DNA from: Subtercola sp. PAMC28395
GTDB taxonomy: Bacteria; Actinomycetota; Actinomycetes; Actinomycetales; Microbacteriaceae
Reading direction: 5' to 3'
DNA: 64,000 bases
Assembly (NCBI RefSeq): GCF_018889995.1
Contig: NZ_CP076547.1
Coordinates: forward strand, 1,488,001 to 1,552,000
Every line of letters begins with the position of its first letter. The stretch's first letter is position 1. The position numbers and the translations under genes were made by a program. Positions 11,616-21,395 of this stretch are shown piece after piece. Below the pieces are notes generated by a model. The model saw only the letters and a program-made list of their open reading frames with translations. It had not been told where the DNA came from and ran no database searches.

Positions 11616-11630
11616 TTGTTTATGTAACAA
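11616..11630. promoter_or_regulatory. Candidate ROK/XylR operator upstream of the sugar operon
   Basis: TTGTT-TATGT-AACAA is a perfect 5-bp inverted repeat, followed by ACTTAT. It resembles Bacillus xylO, whose half sites read TTTGTT and AACAAA. It lies between the ROK gene and the binding-protein gene, in an AT-rich stretch. Confidence 0.55.
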
Positions 11631-11839
11631 ACTTATATCGGGTGCGACGTTACCATCCCTCCAATCCCTGATAATCCGGGCTTCTTGGCCAATTCAGGCC
11701 TGTCATCGCCTTGACGGGGTGCGAAATTCGACTTGCGCTGCGCGCACTCCTCTGCGTATGTTGTGGATATCAACAAACGGCATCGGAGTGGCTGCCCAGC
11801 ACACGCAGCATCCACTCCTTTTTTACAAGGAGGTATGTG

Positions 11840-13168
11840 ATGCGAAGAAGACTTCTCGCGACAGGCGCCATTCTGGCGGCCAGCGCTCTACTGCTCGCAG
11901 GCTGCTCTGGAGGCTCCAGCAGTGGTACCAGCAGCAACGCGGTGAACACCAGCCCCGACGGCAAGGGCAAGACCCTGACCCTGTGGGACTACGAAGACGA
12001 CACCAGTGCAATGGGAATGGCCTGGAAGGCCTCCATCGCAGAGTTCGAGAAGGAGACCGGCGCCACGGTGAAGTTCGAGGCGAAGAGCTTCGAGGGCATC
12101 CGCTCCACCGCGAGCCAGGTCCTGAACTCCGACGCCGCCCCCGACATCCTCGAATACAACAAGGGCAACGCCACGGCCGGCCTCCTCGCCAGCCAGGGCC
12201 TCCTGTCGAACCTCGACGCCGCCGTTGCCGCATACGGCTGGGACAAGAAGCTCGCCCCGTCACTGCAGACCACGGCGAAGTACGACGAGAAGGGCATCAT
12301 GGGCTCGGGGAGCTACTACGGCATTCCCAACTACGGTGAGTTCGTCGACGTCTACTACAACAAAGACATGTTCGCGAAGTACAACCTCGCGGTTCCCACC
12401 ACCTTCGCCGAGTTCGAGACGGCGCTGAAGACCTTCAAAGACGCCGGCATCACCCCTCTTGCAGAGTCGGCAGCCGAATACCCGCTCGGCCAGCTCTTCT
12501 ACCAGCTGGCCCTGTCGAGTGCCACGCGCCAGTGGGTCACCGACTACCAGACCTACACCGGCAAGGTCGACTTCCAGGACAAGGACTTCACCTTCGCCGC
12601 GAACACGATCAAGGACTGGGTCGACAAGGGCTACATCTCCTCGAGCGCGACCGGCCTCAAGGCAGAAGACGCCGGCACCGCCTTCGAAGCGGGCACCAAC
12701 CCGATCTTCTACTCCGGCTCCTGGTGGTACGGCCGCTTCGTGAAGGAGATCACGAACTTCCAGTGGTCGTCGTTCCTCTTCCCCGGTTCCACCATGGCTC
12801 CGGGCTCCAGCGGAAACCTCTGGGTCGTCCCCGAGAACTCGAAGAACAAAGATCTCGCGTACAAGTTCATCGACATCACCATGAGCGCGCCGATGCAGGC
12901 CCTGATCGGCAACAACGGTGGCATTCCTGTGGCCGCGACCGCGAGTGACATCACTGACCCGAAGAGCAAAGAGCTGATCGACAACTTCAACACGCTCACC
13001 GCTCGCGACGGTCTCGCGTTCTACCCCGACTGGCCCACCCCGACCTTCTACGACCAGCTGAACGCCGGCCTGCAGGAGCTCGTCAACGGCACCAAGACCC
13101 CCACCGACTTCCTCACCGAGATCGGCACGGAGTACCAGGCGGGCGTCGACACCATCACCAAGGGCTGA
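11840..13168 (+). CDS. Sugar ABC transporter substrate-binding lipoprotein
   Basis: A 442-residue family 1 extracellular solute-binding protein. The lipoprotein signal MRRRLLATGAILAASALLL ends in the lipobox LAGC (Cys22), then a Ser/Gly linker. The mature part starts GKTLTLWDYEDD and contains typical features such as GIPNYGEFVDVYYNKDMF and GSWWYGRF. It delivers an oligosaccharide to the two permeases downstream. AAGGAGG at 11827-11833 fixes the ATG; the longer upstream frame is noncoding. No ABC ATPase gene is in the operon, so an MsiK-type shared ATPase elsewhere is likely. A strong hairpin follows, consistent with higher expression of this gene than of the permeases. Confidence 0.94.
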   Translation: MRRRLLATGAILAASALLLAGCSGGSSSGTSSNAVNTSPDGKGKTLTLWDYEDDTSAMGMAWKASIAEFEKETGATVKFEAKSFEGIRSTASQVLNSDAAPDILEYNKGNATAGLLASQGLLSNLDAAVAAYGWDKKLAPSLQTTAKYDEKGIMGSGSYYGIPNYGEFVDVYYNKDMFAKYNLAVPTTFAEFETALKTFKDAGITPLAESAAEYPLGQLFYQLALSSATRQWVTDYQTYTGKVDFQDKDFTFAANTIKDWVDKGYISSSATGLKAEDAGTAFEAGTNPIFYSGSWWYGRFVKEITNFQWSSFLFPGSTMAPGSSGNLWVVPENSKNKDLAYKFIDITMSAPMQALIGNNGGIPVAATASDITDPKSKELIDNFNTLTARDGLAFYPDWPTPTFYDQLNAGLQELVNGTKTPTDFLTEIGTEYQAGVDTITKG

Positions 13169-13182
13169 CGTAACCCGCAACC

Positions 13183-13233
13183 GGATGCCCGGGGCTGAGC
13201 GTCACTCCGCGTGACACCCAGCCCCGGGCATCC
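13183..13233 (+). terminator. Hairpin after the binding-protein gene
   Basis: A perfect 15-bp stem (13183-13197 with 13219-13233) holds a smaller internal GTCAC/GTGAC stem in the loop. Placed between binding protein and permease genes, it probably attenuates transcription or stabilises the upstream mRNA. Confidence 0.7.
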
Positions 13234-13240
13234 ACCCCCG

Positions 13241-13298
13241 TCGACTTTCCCGAAGGTGCAGCAAACAGCGCGAAATCGTGCACCTCGGGGAAAGTCGA
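13241..13298 (+). promoter_or_regulatory. Second inverted repeat before the permease genes
   Basis: Two 20-base arms (13241-13260 and 13279-13298) pair at 18 of 20 positions around an 18-nt loop. It ends 31 bases before the permease start. It could be a second attenuator hairpin or a regulator site. Confidence 0.5.
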
Positions 13299-13329
13299 TG
13301 GCATTGAGACGAGACACGAAGGGCGCATC

Positions 13330-14307
13330 ATGGCGACACTCACCGCAGCGGGCAGACCGCCGCGAGCGAAGAAGGAGCGGGTTCGCGAAGAACCCCTGCT
13401 GCCGAACAGCGGCAAAGGCGGGGGCGGCTTCTGGCTCTACCTGATCCCGGGATTCGTGCTGCTCACCGCCATCGTGATCGTGCCCCTGGTGTGGAACATC
13501 TACCTGAGCTTCACCTCGTACCGCGGCATCAAGCCGCCGAAGTTCATCGGCCTCGACAACTGGGTCGAGCTGATGGGCGACACGAAGTTCTGGACCAGCT
13601 TCGGCAACAGCATCGCCATGATCGTGGCCATGGTGATCATCCCGACGCTCGTCGGCCTGGTGCTCGCGGCGATGCTGTTCGACCTGGTCGGCAAGAAGTT
13701 CGGTGGGCGGGTGGCCAGCTTCCTGCGGGCCACCTACTACCTGCCGCAGATTCTGCCCGTCGCCATTGCGGCGGTCGTGATCGGCTGGATCCTCCGGCCA
13801 GACAACGGGGCGCTCAACGAGGTGCTCGCGGCCATCGGCCTCGGTGACCTGCAGCACAACTGGCTCGGCAGCCCCGACACGGCACTGCTCAGCATCATGT
13901 TCGTGATGGTGTGGGTGCAACTCGGGTACCCGGTCGTGATCTTCATGGCCGCGCTGCAGCGGGTCGACCCCGAGCTCTACGAGGCTGCGGAGCTGGATGG
14001 GGCGAACTGGCTCCAGCGGTTCCGGTCGATCACCGTCACGATCATCCGGCCCGAGATCTTCGTGGTCACCCTCACCAGCACGATCGCGGCCCTCAAGGTC
14101 TTCGGGCCGATCTTTACGCTGACGCGCGGTGGCCCGGGTACCTCGACGATCGTGCCGAGCTACTACTCGTACAGCGAGTTCTTCCAGAGCCAGCAGGTCG
14201 GCTACGGCGCGACCATCGCGACGGCGCTCACGATCGTGACCATCGTGGTGGCTGTGTTCTTCATCAAGGCCCAGAACCGGGCAGAGCGAGCGGAGAGTGG
14301 GCGCTGA
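13330..14307 (+). CDS. Sugar ABC transporter permease (MalF/UgpA type)
   Basis: A 325-residue inner-membrane permease with about six transmembrane helices after a basic N-terminal tail (RPPRAKKERVREEPLLPN). The first helix is WLYLIPGFVLLTAIVIVPLV. The EAA loop that docks on the ATPase is visible as YEAAELDGANWLQRFRSITV. It works with the next permease and the lipoprotein upstream. Its TGA overlaps the ATG of the second permease by one base, indicating translational coupling. Two hairpins separate it from the binding-protein gene. Confidence 0.93.
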   Translation: MATLTAAGRPPRAKKERVREEPLLPNSGKGGGGFWLYLIPGFVLLTAIVIVPLVWNIYLSFTSYRGIKPPKFIGLDNWVELMGDTKFWTSFGNSIAMIVAMVIIPTLVGLVLAAMLFDLVGKKFGGRVASFLRATYYLPQILPVAIAAVVIGWILRPDNGALNEVLAAIGLGDLQHNWLGSPDTALLSIMFVMVWVQLGYPVVIFMAALQRVDPELYEAAELDGANWLQRFRSITVTIIRPEIFVVTLTSTIAALKVFGPIFTLTRGGPGTSTIVPSYYSYSEFFQSQQVGYGATIATALTIVTIVVAVFFIKAQNRAERAESGR

Positions 14308-15296
14308 TGGCGAGCATCATCACTGACCAGGCGTCAGACGGGCGAAGCGGTCGCGGGTACGACGGCAGGCGTTCGGCGGCGGCGAAGGCCGGGCTGGCCG
14401 ACGGCGACAACGGTTCGGGCGGCAGGGCGGGTTCGCCCTCGAATGTGAAGTATGTTCCGCGAAAGAAGAAGTCGAAACGCAGTGCGGGCGACTGGGCGCT
14501 TCTCGCTGCGGCGATCCTGATCGGCATCGCCATCGCGATCCCGTTCTACCTGATCCTGATCAATTCGTTCAAGTCGCCCGCCGACTATGCCTCCGGCGGC
14601 CCGCTGCAGTGGCCGACGGCGCTGAATTTCGACGGCCTGGCCAAGTTCTGGAACCGGGTCAACTTTCCGGAGAAGCTCTGGAACAGTTTCTTCATCTCGG
14701 GGCTGGTGGCGATCTTCGCCGTCATCGTCTCGGTGCTGAACGCCTACGCGATCGGCATCGGCCGGGTTCGCGGCCGCACCTGGATCGTCGTGCTCTTCCT
14801 GCTGGCGAATGTTCTGCCGCAGGAGGCGCTCCTCTACCCGCTGTACTTCATGTTCAAGCAGGTCGGGCTCTACGACAACGTCTGGAGTGTGATCATCATC
14901 TTCACGGTCATCCAGAGCGCCTTCGGCACCTACCTGCTGTCGAGCGTCTACGGCACCTTCCCGAAGGAGATCCTCGAGGCAGCCGCGCTCGACGGGGCCA
15001 GCCGCTGGACCATCCTGTGGCGCGTGATCGTGCCGATCAGCCGCCCGACGCTCGCCGTGATTCTGATCTTCTTCTTCATCTGGACCTGGAACGAGTTCCT
15101 GATTCCGCTCACGTTCCTGGTGAGCAACGCGAACCAGACCGTACCGGTGGCGATCGCCGTGCTGCAGGGCGACCGGCTGATGGATGTCACGACCACCAGC
15201 GCCTCGGCATTGCTCGGACTGATCCCGACGCTCGTGTTCTTCCTCCTCTTCCAGCGCACACTGACCCGCGGCATCACCGCCGGCGCCGTCAAATAG
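14307..15296 (+). CDS. Sugar ABC transporter permease (MalG type)
   Basis: A 329-residue permease with a long, polar, glycine-rich N-terminal tail (about 60 residues, ending YVPRKKKSKRSAGDW) before the first helix. About six membrane helices follow. The EAA motif reads LEAAALDGASRWTILWRVIV, followed by PISRPTLAVI and the typical WNEFLIPLTF. The ATG at 14307 overlaps the stop of the upstream permease; a longer upstream frame in this phase is only a shadow of that gene. The unusually long cytoplasmic tail is longer than in typical MalG homologues. Confidence 0.93.
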   Translation: MASIITDQASDGRSGRGYDGRRSAAAKAGLADGDNGSGGRAGSPSNVKYVPRKKKSKRSAGDWALLAAAILIGIAIAIPFYLILINSFKSPADYASGGPLQWPTALNFDGLAKFWNRVNFPEKLWNSFFISGLVAIFAVIVSVLNAYAIGIGRVRGRTWIVVLFLLANVLPQEALLYPLYFMFKQVGLYDNVWSVIIIFTVIQSAFGTYLLSSVYGTFPKEILEAAALDGASRWTILWRVIVPISRPTLAVILIFFFIWTWNEFLIPLTFLVSNANQTVPVAIAVLQGDRLMDVTTTSASALLGLIPTLVFFLLFQRTLTRGITAGAVK

Positions 15297-15328
15297 TTCG
15301 ACTTCCCAACGTAAGGATCCACCCGCTC

Positions 15329-17671
15329 ATGAAGTTCACCGACGGTTTCTGGCAGACCAGGCCCGGGGTCACGCCCCTGTACGCGCAGGAGGCATTCGAC
15401 ATCGTCGCCGGCGAGAACTCGCTCGTCGTCACGGCGCCGACCAAAGTGATCGCGACCCGCGGCGACACACTCAACCGGCCGCTGCTCACTGTCACCCTCA
15501 GCTCGCCCCTGCCCGATGTCGTCGGGGTGAAGATCGAGCACTTCCAGGGCACCCTCGACCAGCCGGGTTTCGAGCTGGTCGGTGCTGAAGCGGGCCACGG
15601 CGAGGTGACGGTGGTGGATGATCGGGGATCCCTCACCTCAGGGTCCCTCACCGCTACCGTCACCCACGGCGCCCCCTGGAACCTGACGTTCTCGGCCGGC
15701 GGTCGCGTGCTCACCTCGAGCGGGGCGAAGTCGGTCGGGTACATGGAGCTTTCGGGCGACGCCCAGGTCAGCACGGGGCTGGTGGGAAATGCCCGGGTCG
15801 GTGCATCCACGGGCATCCGTTCCCCCGGTTCGGTGCACCCCACGTACGTGCACGAACAGCTCTCACTCGGTGTCGGGGAGCTCATCTACGGGCTTGGGGA
15901 GCGTTTCGGGCCCGTCGTGAAGAACGGCCAGGTCGTCGACATCTGGAACGCCGACGGCGGAACGTCGAGCGAGCAGGCCTACAAGAATGTGCCGTTCTAC
16001 CTGACGAACCGCGGATATGGTGTCTTCGTCAACTATCAGGGTCACGTCTCATACGAGGTCGGCTCCGAGTCGGTCGAACGCGTGCAGTTCTCGGTGCCGG
16101 GGGAGAGCCTCGAGTACTTCGTGATCTACGGCGACACACCGAAGGCGATTCTCGAGCGCTACACCGCACTCACCGGCCGCCCAGCGCATGTGCCGGCCTG
16201 GTCGTACGGTTTGTGGTTGACCACGTCATTCACGACCAACTACGACGAAGAGACCGTGACCGGCTTCATCGACGCGATGGCCGAGCGCGATCTGCCCCTC
16301 AGTGTCTTCCACTTCGACTGCTTCTGGATGCGCGAGTTCAACTGGAGCGATTTCGAATGGGACACCCGGGTCTTCCCCGACCCTGAGGGCATGCTCGCCC
16401 GCCTGCACGACAAGAACCTGCACGTCTGCGTCTGGATCAATCCCTACATCGCGCAGCGCTCGCAGCTCTTCGCCGAGGGCAAGGCCCTCGGCTACTTAGT
16501 GAAGCGACCTGACGGCAGCGTCTGGCAGTGGGATCTCTGGCAGGCAGGCATGGCACTCGTCGACTTCACCAACGCCGATGCCACCGCGTGGTACCAGTCG
16601 AAACTGCGCGTACTGCTCGACCAGGGCGTCGATGCGTTCAAGACGGACTTCGGTGAGCGCATTCCGCTCGAAGTCGACTATTTCGACGGTTCGAGCCCTG
16701 AGCGCATGCACAACCATTACACGCACCTCTACAACCAGGCCGTCTTCGAGGTGCTTCAGGATGCCCGGGGCGAGGGTGACGCGGTGTTGTTCGCCCGCTC
16801 GGCCACCGCCGGCGGGCAGCAGATGCCCGTGCACTGGGGCGGCGATTCGACTTCGAGCTTCGAGTCGATGGCCGAGACCCTGCGCGGCGGCCTCTCTCTC
16901 GCGTTCAGCGGTTTCGGGTTCTGGAGCCACGACATCGGAGGATTCGAGGGCACGCCCGACGCTGGAGTGTTCAAGCGCTGGACGGCGTTCGGGCTTCTTT
17001 CGTCGCACAGCCGCTTTCACGGCTCGGATTCGTACCGGGTGCCGTGGGTCTTCGACGAAGAGGCGGTCGATGTCACGCGCGTCTTCACGAAGCTGAAGCT
17101 CGCGCTCATGCCCTATCTGTACGCTGCCGGCCTCGAAGCGACGGCCACGGGCACTCCGGTTCTGCGGCCAACCCAACTCGAGTTTCCGTCAGACCCCGGC
17201 GTCGGTCACCTCGAGGCACAGTACCTTCTGGGTGCAGAGCTGCTCGTGGCACCGGTGTTCACTGCGGACGGTCGTGTCGAGTTCTACCTGCCGGCGGGCA
17301 CGTGGACGAACTACTTCACCGGTGAGACAGTCGCGGGGCCCGTCTGGCGTTCGGAGCAGCACGGGTTTGTGACGCTGCCGCTCTACGTACGCGACGGCGC
17401 CGTGTTGCCGGTGGGTGCTCGCACAGACCTACCCGACTACGACTTTCTCGACGGGCTCACCCTGGAGCTATACCCCTCTTCGGCCGCGGAGCAGACCACT
17501 CGTGAGCTGGTGGTGACGAACCCCGACGGCACTACTGCACAGTTCGTGATCGAGCGAAGTTCTGAACAGCTTCGCGTGACCTCTTCGTCAGATCGCCCGT
17601 GGAGCATTAAAGTCATAGAGCACGGTCAGACTATCGAGGCCGTCAACGGAGAGGCAGTGTTTTCGCTATGA
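15329..17671 (+). CDS. yicI: Glycoside hydrolase family 31 alpha-xylosidase (YicI-like)
   Basis: A 780-residue cytoplasmic GH31 enzyme. It starts [19 protein letters not shown], as in YicI-type alpha-xylosidases, which remove alpha-1,6-xylosyl groups from xyloglucan oligosaccharides or isoprimeverose. The N-terminal beta-sandwich is followed by the barrel with the catalytic nucleophile Asp440 in [11 protein letters not shown] and the substrate-loop motif [16 protein letters not shown] at 15313 positions the ATG at 15329; the longer frame starting at 14609 is not coding. Its last four bases overlap the next gene (ATGA). The pairing with a GH1 beta-glucosidase suggests stepwise dismantling of imported xylose-glucose oligosaccharides. 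Confidence 0.94.
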   Translation: MKFTDGFWQTRPGVTPLYAQEAFDIVAGENSLVVTAPTKVIATRGDTLNRPLLTVTLSSPLPDVVGVKIEHFQGTLDQPGFELVGAEAGHGEVTVVDDRGSLTSGSLTATVTHGAPWNLTFSAGGRVLTSSGAKSVGYMELSGDAQVSTGLVGNARVGASTGIRSPGSVHPTYVHEQLSLGVGELIYGLGERFGPVVKNGQVVDIWNADGGTSSEQAYKNVPFYLTNRGYGVFVNYQGHVSYEVGSESVERVQFSVPGESLEYFVIYGDTPKAILERYTALTGRPAHVPAWSYGLWLTTSFTTNYDEETVTGFIDAMAERDLPLSVFHFDCFWMREFNWSDFEWDTRVFPDPEGMLARLHDKNLHVCVWINPYIAQRSQLFAEGKALGYLVKRPDGSVWQWDLWQAGMALVDFTNADATAWYQSKLRVLLDQGVDAFKTDFGERIPLEVDYFDGSSPERMHNHYTHLYNQAVFEVLQDARGEGDAVLFARSATAGGQQMPVHWGGDSTSSFESMAETLRGGLSLAFSGFGFWSHDIGGFEGTPDAGVFKRWTAFGLLSSHSRFHGSDSYRVPWVFDEEAVDVTRVFTKLKLALMPYLYAAGLEATATGTPVLRPTQLEFPSDPGVGHLEAQYLLGAELLVAPVFTADGRVEFYLPAGTWTNYFTGETVAGPVWRSEQHGFVTLPLYVRDGAVLPVGARTDLPDYDFLDGLTLELYPSSAAEQTTRELVVTNPDGTTAQFVIERSSEQLRVTSSSDRPWSIKVIEHGQTIEAVNGEAVFSL

Positions 17672-19110
17672 CGCATGGCAAGCCCGATACGGGCAACGCA
17701 GACTACCGCGACGGTGGGCTGGAGTTCCCCGCATCGTTCATCTTCGGTTCGGCGACGGCGTCGTACCAGATCGAGGGTGCAGTGAACGAAGACGGTCGCG
17801 GGCCGTCAATCTGGGACACCTTCAGTCACACGCCCGGGTTGGTTGTCGACGGAGACACAGGTGACGTTGCCGATGATCACTACCACCGGCTCGAAGAAGA
17901 CCTCGACCTGATGAAGTCCCTGAACCTGCAGGCGTACCGGTTCTCGATTGCCTGGCCACGAATCCAGCCGACGGGTCGCGGCCCCGCGAACCAGGCCGGG
18001 CTCGACTTCTACTCGCGGCTGATAGACGGGCTGATCGCCCGCGGAATCAGGCCAGTGGCGACCCTCTACCACTGGGATCTCCCGCAGGCCCTCGAAGACG
18101 AAGGTGGCTGGCGCGTGCGGTCGACGGCCGAGGCGTTCGGCGACTACGCCCGAATCGTCGGTGAGGCCTTCGGTGACCGTATCCACACCTGGACCACTCT
18201 CAACGAGCCGTGGTGCTCCGCGTACCTCGGGTACGGTTCCGGGGCGCACGCTCCGGGCGTCACCGACCCCGAGTCGGCGCTGCGTGCCGTGCATCACCTG
18301 AATCTGGCCCACGGGCTGGCCATCATGGCCATCCGCGAAGTGGCGAGCAACGACCCGCAATTCTCGGTCACGCTCAACCTCCACGTGGTGCGGCCGGCGA
18401 CAGACTCCGCCGAAGACGCCGATGCGGTGCGACAGATCGAGGCCCTCGGCAATCGTGCCTTCACCGGCCCGATGCTCCTTGGCGCATACCCTGCCGACCT
18501 GTTCGAAGACACCAAGGCGATCACCGACTGGTCATTCGTCTTCAGCAACGACCTGCACATCATCAACCAGCCGCTTGACGTGCTCGGTGTGAACTACTAC
18601 TCGACGAACCTCGTGCGTGTGTGGCCCGGTGACGGCCCCAAGCAGAACGCCGACGGCCACAAAGACGTCGGTGGCTCACCGTGGCCCGGGGCCGGGCGGG
18701 TCGAGTTCCTGGCGCAGCCAGGGCCGTATACCGAGATGGGCTGGAACATCGAGCCTTCGGGGCTTGAAGAGCTGCTGCTGTCGCTCCATGGCCAGTTCCC
18801 CGGCCAGCCGATGATGATCACCGAGAACGGTGCGGCGTTCGACGACGTCGTCGAAGACGGTGCCATCCATGACGTCGATCGCATCGACTACCTGAGGCGA
18901 CACCTGACGGCCGCCCACCGGGCCGTTCAGCAGGGAGTCGATCTCCGCGGGTACTTCGTCTGGTCGCTCATGGACAACTTCGAGTGGAGCTACGGGTACT
19001 CGAAGCGATTCGGGATCGTGCGGGTCGACTACGACACGCTGGTGCGCACCAAGAAAGACAGCGCGCTCTGGTACGCCGAGCTTGCTGCCTCGAACCGGCT
19101 CCCCGACTGA
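17668..19110 (+). CDS. Glycoside hydrolase family 1 beta-glucosidase
   Basis: A 480-residue GH1 enzyme of the (beta/alpha)8 fold hydrolysing terminal beta-glucosides in the cytoplasm. The acid/base Glu180 is in [17 protein letters not shown] and the nucleophile Glu386 in [12 protein letters not shown]. The N-terminal [15 protein letters not shown] signature and the C-terminal [18 protein letters not shown] aglycone-site segment are intact. It overlaps the alpha-xylosidase gene by four bases, so the two are translationally coupled. Beta-glucosidase after alpha-xylosidase fits sequential cleavage of xyloglucan-type oligosaccharides; beta-galactosidase or beta-fucosidase side activity is possible. 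Confidence 0.95.
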   Translation: MTHGKPDTGNADYRDGGLEFPASFIFGSATASYQIEGAVNEDGRGPSIWDTFSHTPGLVVDGDTGDVADDHYHRLEEDLDLMKSLNLQAYRFSIAWPRIQPTGRGPANQAGLDFYSRLIDGLIARGIRPVATLYHWDLPQALEDEGGWRVRSTAEAFGDYARIVGEAFGDRIHTWTTLNEPWCSAYLGYGSGAHAPGVTDPESALRAVHHLNLAHGLAIMAIREVASNDPQFSVTLNLHVVRPATDSAEDADAVRQIEALGNRAFTGPMLLGAYPADLFEDTKAITDWSFVFSNDLHIINQPLDVLGVNYYSTNLVRVWPGDGPKQNADGHKDVGGSPWPGAGRVEFLAQPGPYTEMGWNIEPSGLEELLLSLHGQFPGQPMMITENGAAFDDVVEDGAIHDVDRIDYLRRHLTAAHRAVQQGVDLRGYFVWSLMDNFEWSYGYSKRFGIVRVDYDTLVRTKKDSALWYAELAASNRLPD

Positions 19111-19183
19111 GCCGAGCCGAACGAAACTGAACCGAACCGGGCCGCGTATCCGTTCCGGGCGCGCGGCTCGGTAGGGTGATCAC

Positions 19184-20557
19184 ATGAGTCAATTGATCGG
19201 CACCCTCATCATTCTCGGTGCCAGTGGAGACCTGTCGGCGCGGCTACTTCTTCCGGGTCTGGCGCAGCTTCTGACCGCTGATTCCGAGCGCACGATGGTG
19301 CTCATCGGCGCGGGCGCCGAGGAGTGGGACGACACGAAGTGGCACGAGGTCGTGACAACCTCATTCGCTGAAGTGAATGCCTCGGGCGAGACGGTCGCGG
19401 GCATCCTCGAGGGGTCTCACTACTTTCAGGTCGACGTCACCAAGTCCGATGACCTCGCGAAACTGATCGGCGCCTGCGAGGGTGTGCCAGCGATCTACTT
19501 CGCGCTGCCTCCCGCTGTCGCGGCACTGGCCTGCGCCGCACTTCAGAACGTGACCCTGCCCAGCGGAACGACGCTTGCGCTCGAGAAGCCCTTCGGAACC
19601 GACGAGCACAGCGCCATCGCCCTCAACGAGTTGCTGCTGAAGCTGGTGCCAGAAGAGCAGATCCACCGGGTCGACCACTTCCTGGGCCGGTCGACCGTGC
19701 TCAACCTCCTCGGCCTGCGTTTCGCCAACCGCATCTTCGAACCGGTGTGGAACGCCGAGCACATCGAAAAGGTCGAGATCATCTACGACGAGCAGCTCGC
19801 TCTCGAAGGTCGCGCGCGGTACTACGACAAAGCGGGTGCGCTCGTCGACATGATCCAGAGTCACCTGCTGCAGGTGATGGCGGTCGTTGCCATGGAACCA
19901 CCCTCTACGCTGCGCTCGCACGACCTACGCGACGCCAAGCAACTCGTGTTGCGGGCCACCCAGGTGTGGCAGGGCGACCCGATCGCGGCGAGCCGCCGTG
20001 CCCGGTACACCGCGGGAGAGGTGCAGGGCCGCGAGCTGCCTTCGTACATCGACGAGAAGGGCGTCGACCCTGCCCACGAGACCGAGACGCTCGCCGAGGT
20101 GACCTTCGAGATCAACACCTGGCGCTGGGCCGGGGTGCCGTTCACGCTGCGCTCGGGCAAGGCGCTGGCCGAACGTCGGCGCGAGATCGTCATCACGTTC
20201 CGCCCGGCGAGGCAACTCCCGGTCGGGCTCAAGGGTCACAACGATCCCACTGTGCTGCGGGTCTTCCTCGCCCCTGACGAGATGTCGCTCGAGATCAACA
20301 TCAACGGCCCGGGTGATCCCTACGAACTCGAGCGCATCAGCCTCGACGCCCACTTCGGCGACGGGCAACTGCTGGCCTACCGTGAAGTGCTGGCGGGCAT
20401 CCTCGACGGCGACTCGTCGCTGTCGGTGCGCGGTGACTCCGCCGTGGAGGGCTGGCGGATCGTCGGCCCGGTCGTGAAGGCCTGGCATGAGCACGAGGTG
20501 CCGATCGACGACTACCCTGCCGGCAGCGCAGGCCCCGCGCTCTGGCCGCGCATCTGA
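19184..20557 (+). CDS. zwf: Glucose-6-phosphate dehydrogenase, divergent paralogue
   Basis: A 457-residue G6PDH-family enzyme oxidising glucose 6-phosphate to 6-phosphogluconolactone. The nucleotide-binding motif is GASGDLSARLLLPGL, lacking the basic pair of the usual GASGDLTRRKL. The catalytic-site motif is RVDHFLGRSTV with His165, where classical enzymes have RIDHYLGKE; the usual Lys is an Arg and Tyr a Phe. The C-terminal NTWRWAGVPFTLRSGKAL segment is typical. It is somewhat shorter than housekeeping Zwf. It follows the beta-glucosidase by 73 bp in the same direction, so it probably channels released glucose into the pentose phosphate route. Confidence 0.88.
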   Translation: MSQLIGTLIILGASGDLSARLLLPGLAQLLTADSERTMVLIGAGAEEWDDTKWHEVVTTSFAEVNASGETVAGILEGSHYFQVDVTKSDDLAKLIGACEGVPAIYFALPPAVAALACAALQNVTLPSGTTLALEKPFGTDEHSAIALNELLLKLVPEEQIHRVDHFLGRSTVLNLLGLRFANRIFEPVWNAEHIEKVEIIYDEQLALEGRARYYDKAGALVDMIQSHLLQVMAVVAMEPPSTLRSHDLRDAKQLVLRATQVWQGDPIAASRRARYTAGEVQGRELPSYIDEKGVDPAHETETLAEVTFEINTWRWAGVPFTLRSGKALAERRREIVITFRPARQLPVGLKGHNDPTVLRVFLAPDEMSLEININGPGDPYELERISLDAHFGDGQLLAYREVLAGILDGDSSLSVRGDSAVEGWRIVGPVVKAWHEHEVPIDDYPAGSAGPALWPRI

Positions 20558-20585
20558 ACTTCGGGCGCCGAGCTGGGCGGATGGG

Positions 20586-21248
20586 TCAGTTCGCGACGCT
20601 GAGATCGGGCGCGTGTTCGGCCACGTCTTCTGAGCGGTCTGATTCGGCGTTCACCAGACTCGCCAGCACAAGATCGGCGTGAGTACGGCCGGGCAGTTCG
20701 GCCTCGAGGCCGGTTTCGACGCGCGCCGCCCCGGCGATCATCTCATCAGCTCGCGACCGAGACTCGTCGTGCGCGCGGTCCACGGGAGCTGACGTGGCGA
20801 GGCTGATCGCCACGTGCGTGACGTGTACATCGCGGCCCAGCGAGAGCTCAGAGACGGCCGCAGCGAGGTCTGGCGGAACCGGTACGACGTCGATCGGCGC
20901 AAGCGAGGCCGGTGCGTATGACGACGGGCGAGGCGGGGCAGGCTTCGGCGCACTCGGCTTCGGTACGCTCGGCTGCGGCACCTCGGGAGTCAGCGCTGAG
21001 GGCAGCGACGCGTCTGCCACGATGACGACCTTGTGCTCGATCAGGCTCGACACGATGTTGCGGGCGACAGAGGAGGCGAGCATGGTGTGGAAGATGTCAT
21101 CGCAGTCGCTGGCCGATCGCCGCGCTATCGCGTACGACCCCAGGGGCCCGAAGTTGCTGAGCAATGCCTGGTTGACCAGGTCGTGGAGGCGCTCGGAGCT
21201 GATCACGTTCTCGCGCTCTGCTTTGGCTTTACGACGCCAACTGAACAT
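20586..21248 (-). CDS. Hypothetical protein with Pro-rich linker
   Basis: A 220-residue protein I do not recognise. The N-terminus is basic (MFSWRRKAKAERENV), followed by a helical segment (SERLHDLVNQALLSNFGPLG) and then a Pro/Ser repeat-like linker (VPKPSAPKPAPPRPSSYAP). The rest is acidic and Ala-rich. No signal peptide or membrane helix is visible. GAGAGG eight bases before the ATG at 21248 supports that start; a GTG at 21257 is possible. It converges with the G6PDH gene and is divergent from the amidotransferase-like gene. Confidence 0.6.
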   Translation of the reverse strand: MFSWRRKAKAERENVISSERLHDLVNQALLSNFGPLGSYAIARRSASDCDDIFHTMLASSVARNIVSSLIEHKVVIVADASLPSALTPEVPQPSVPKPSAPKPAPPRPSSYAPASLAPIDVVPVPPDLAAAVSELSLGRDVHVTHVAISLATSAPVDRAHDESRSRADEMIAGAARVETGLEAELPGRTHADLVLASLVNAESDRSEDVAEHAPDLSVAN

Positions 21249-21395
21249 GATGAGCACCTCTCACAGCGTTACATTTGTATCAGTTTGCGCCGACTCCGCC
21301 CGGAACCACGGTGACACGCCGCAGCGTTACCCGACCGAACAGTGCAGAGTGCACCGTGCCGATCGGCCGAATCGCGGCAGAGAGAAGTTCGCACA

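Noticed and set aside
14609..15328. Long upstream extension of the alpha-xylosidase frame through the permease gene
   Set aside because: The extension is Arg/Gly/Ala-rich out-of-frame translation of the MalG-type permease; the family start is at 15329.
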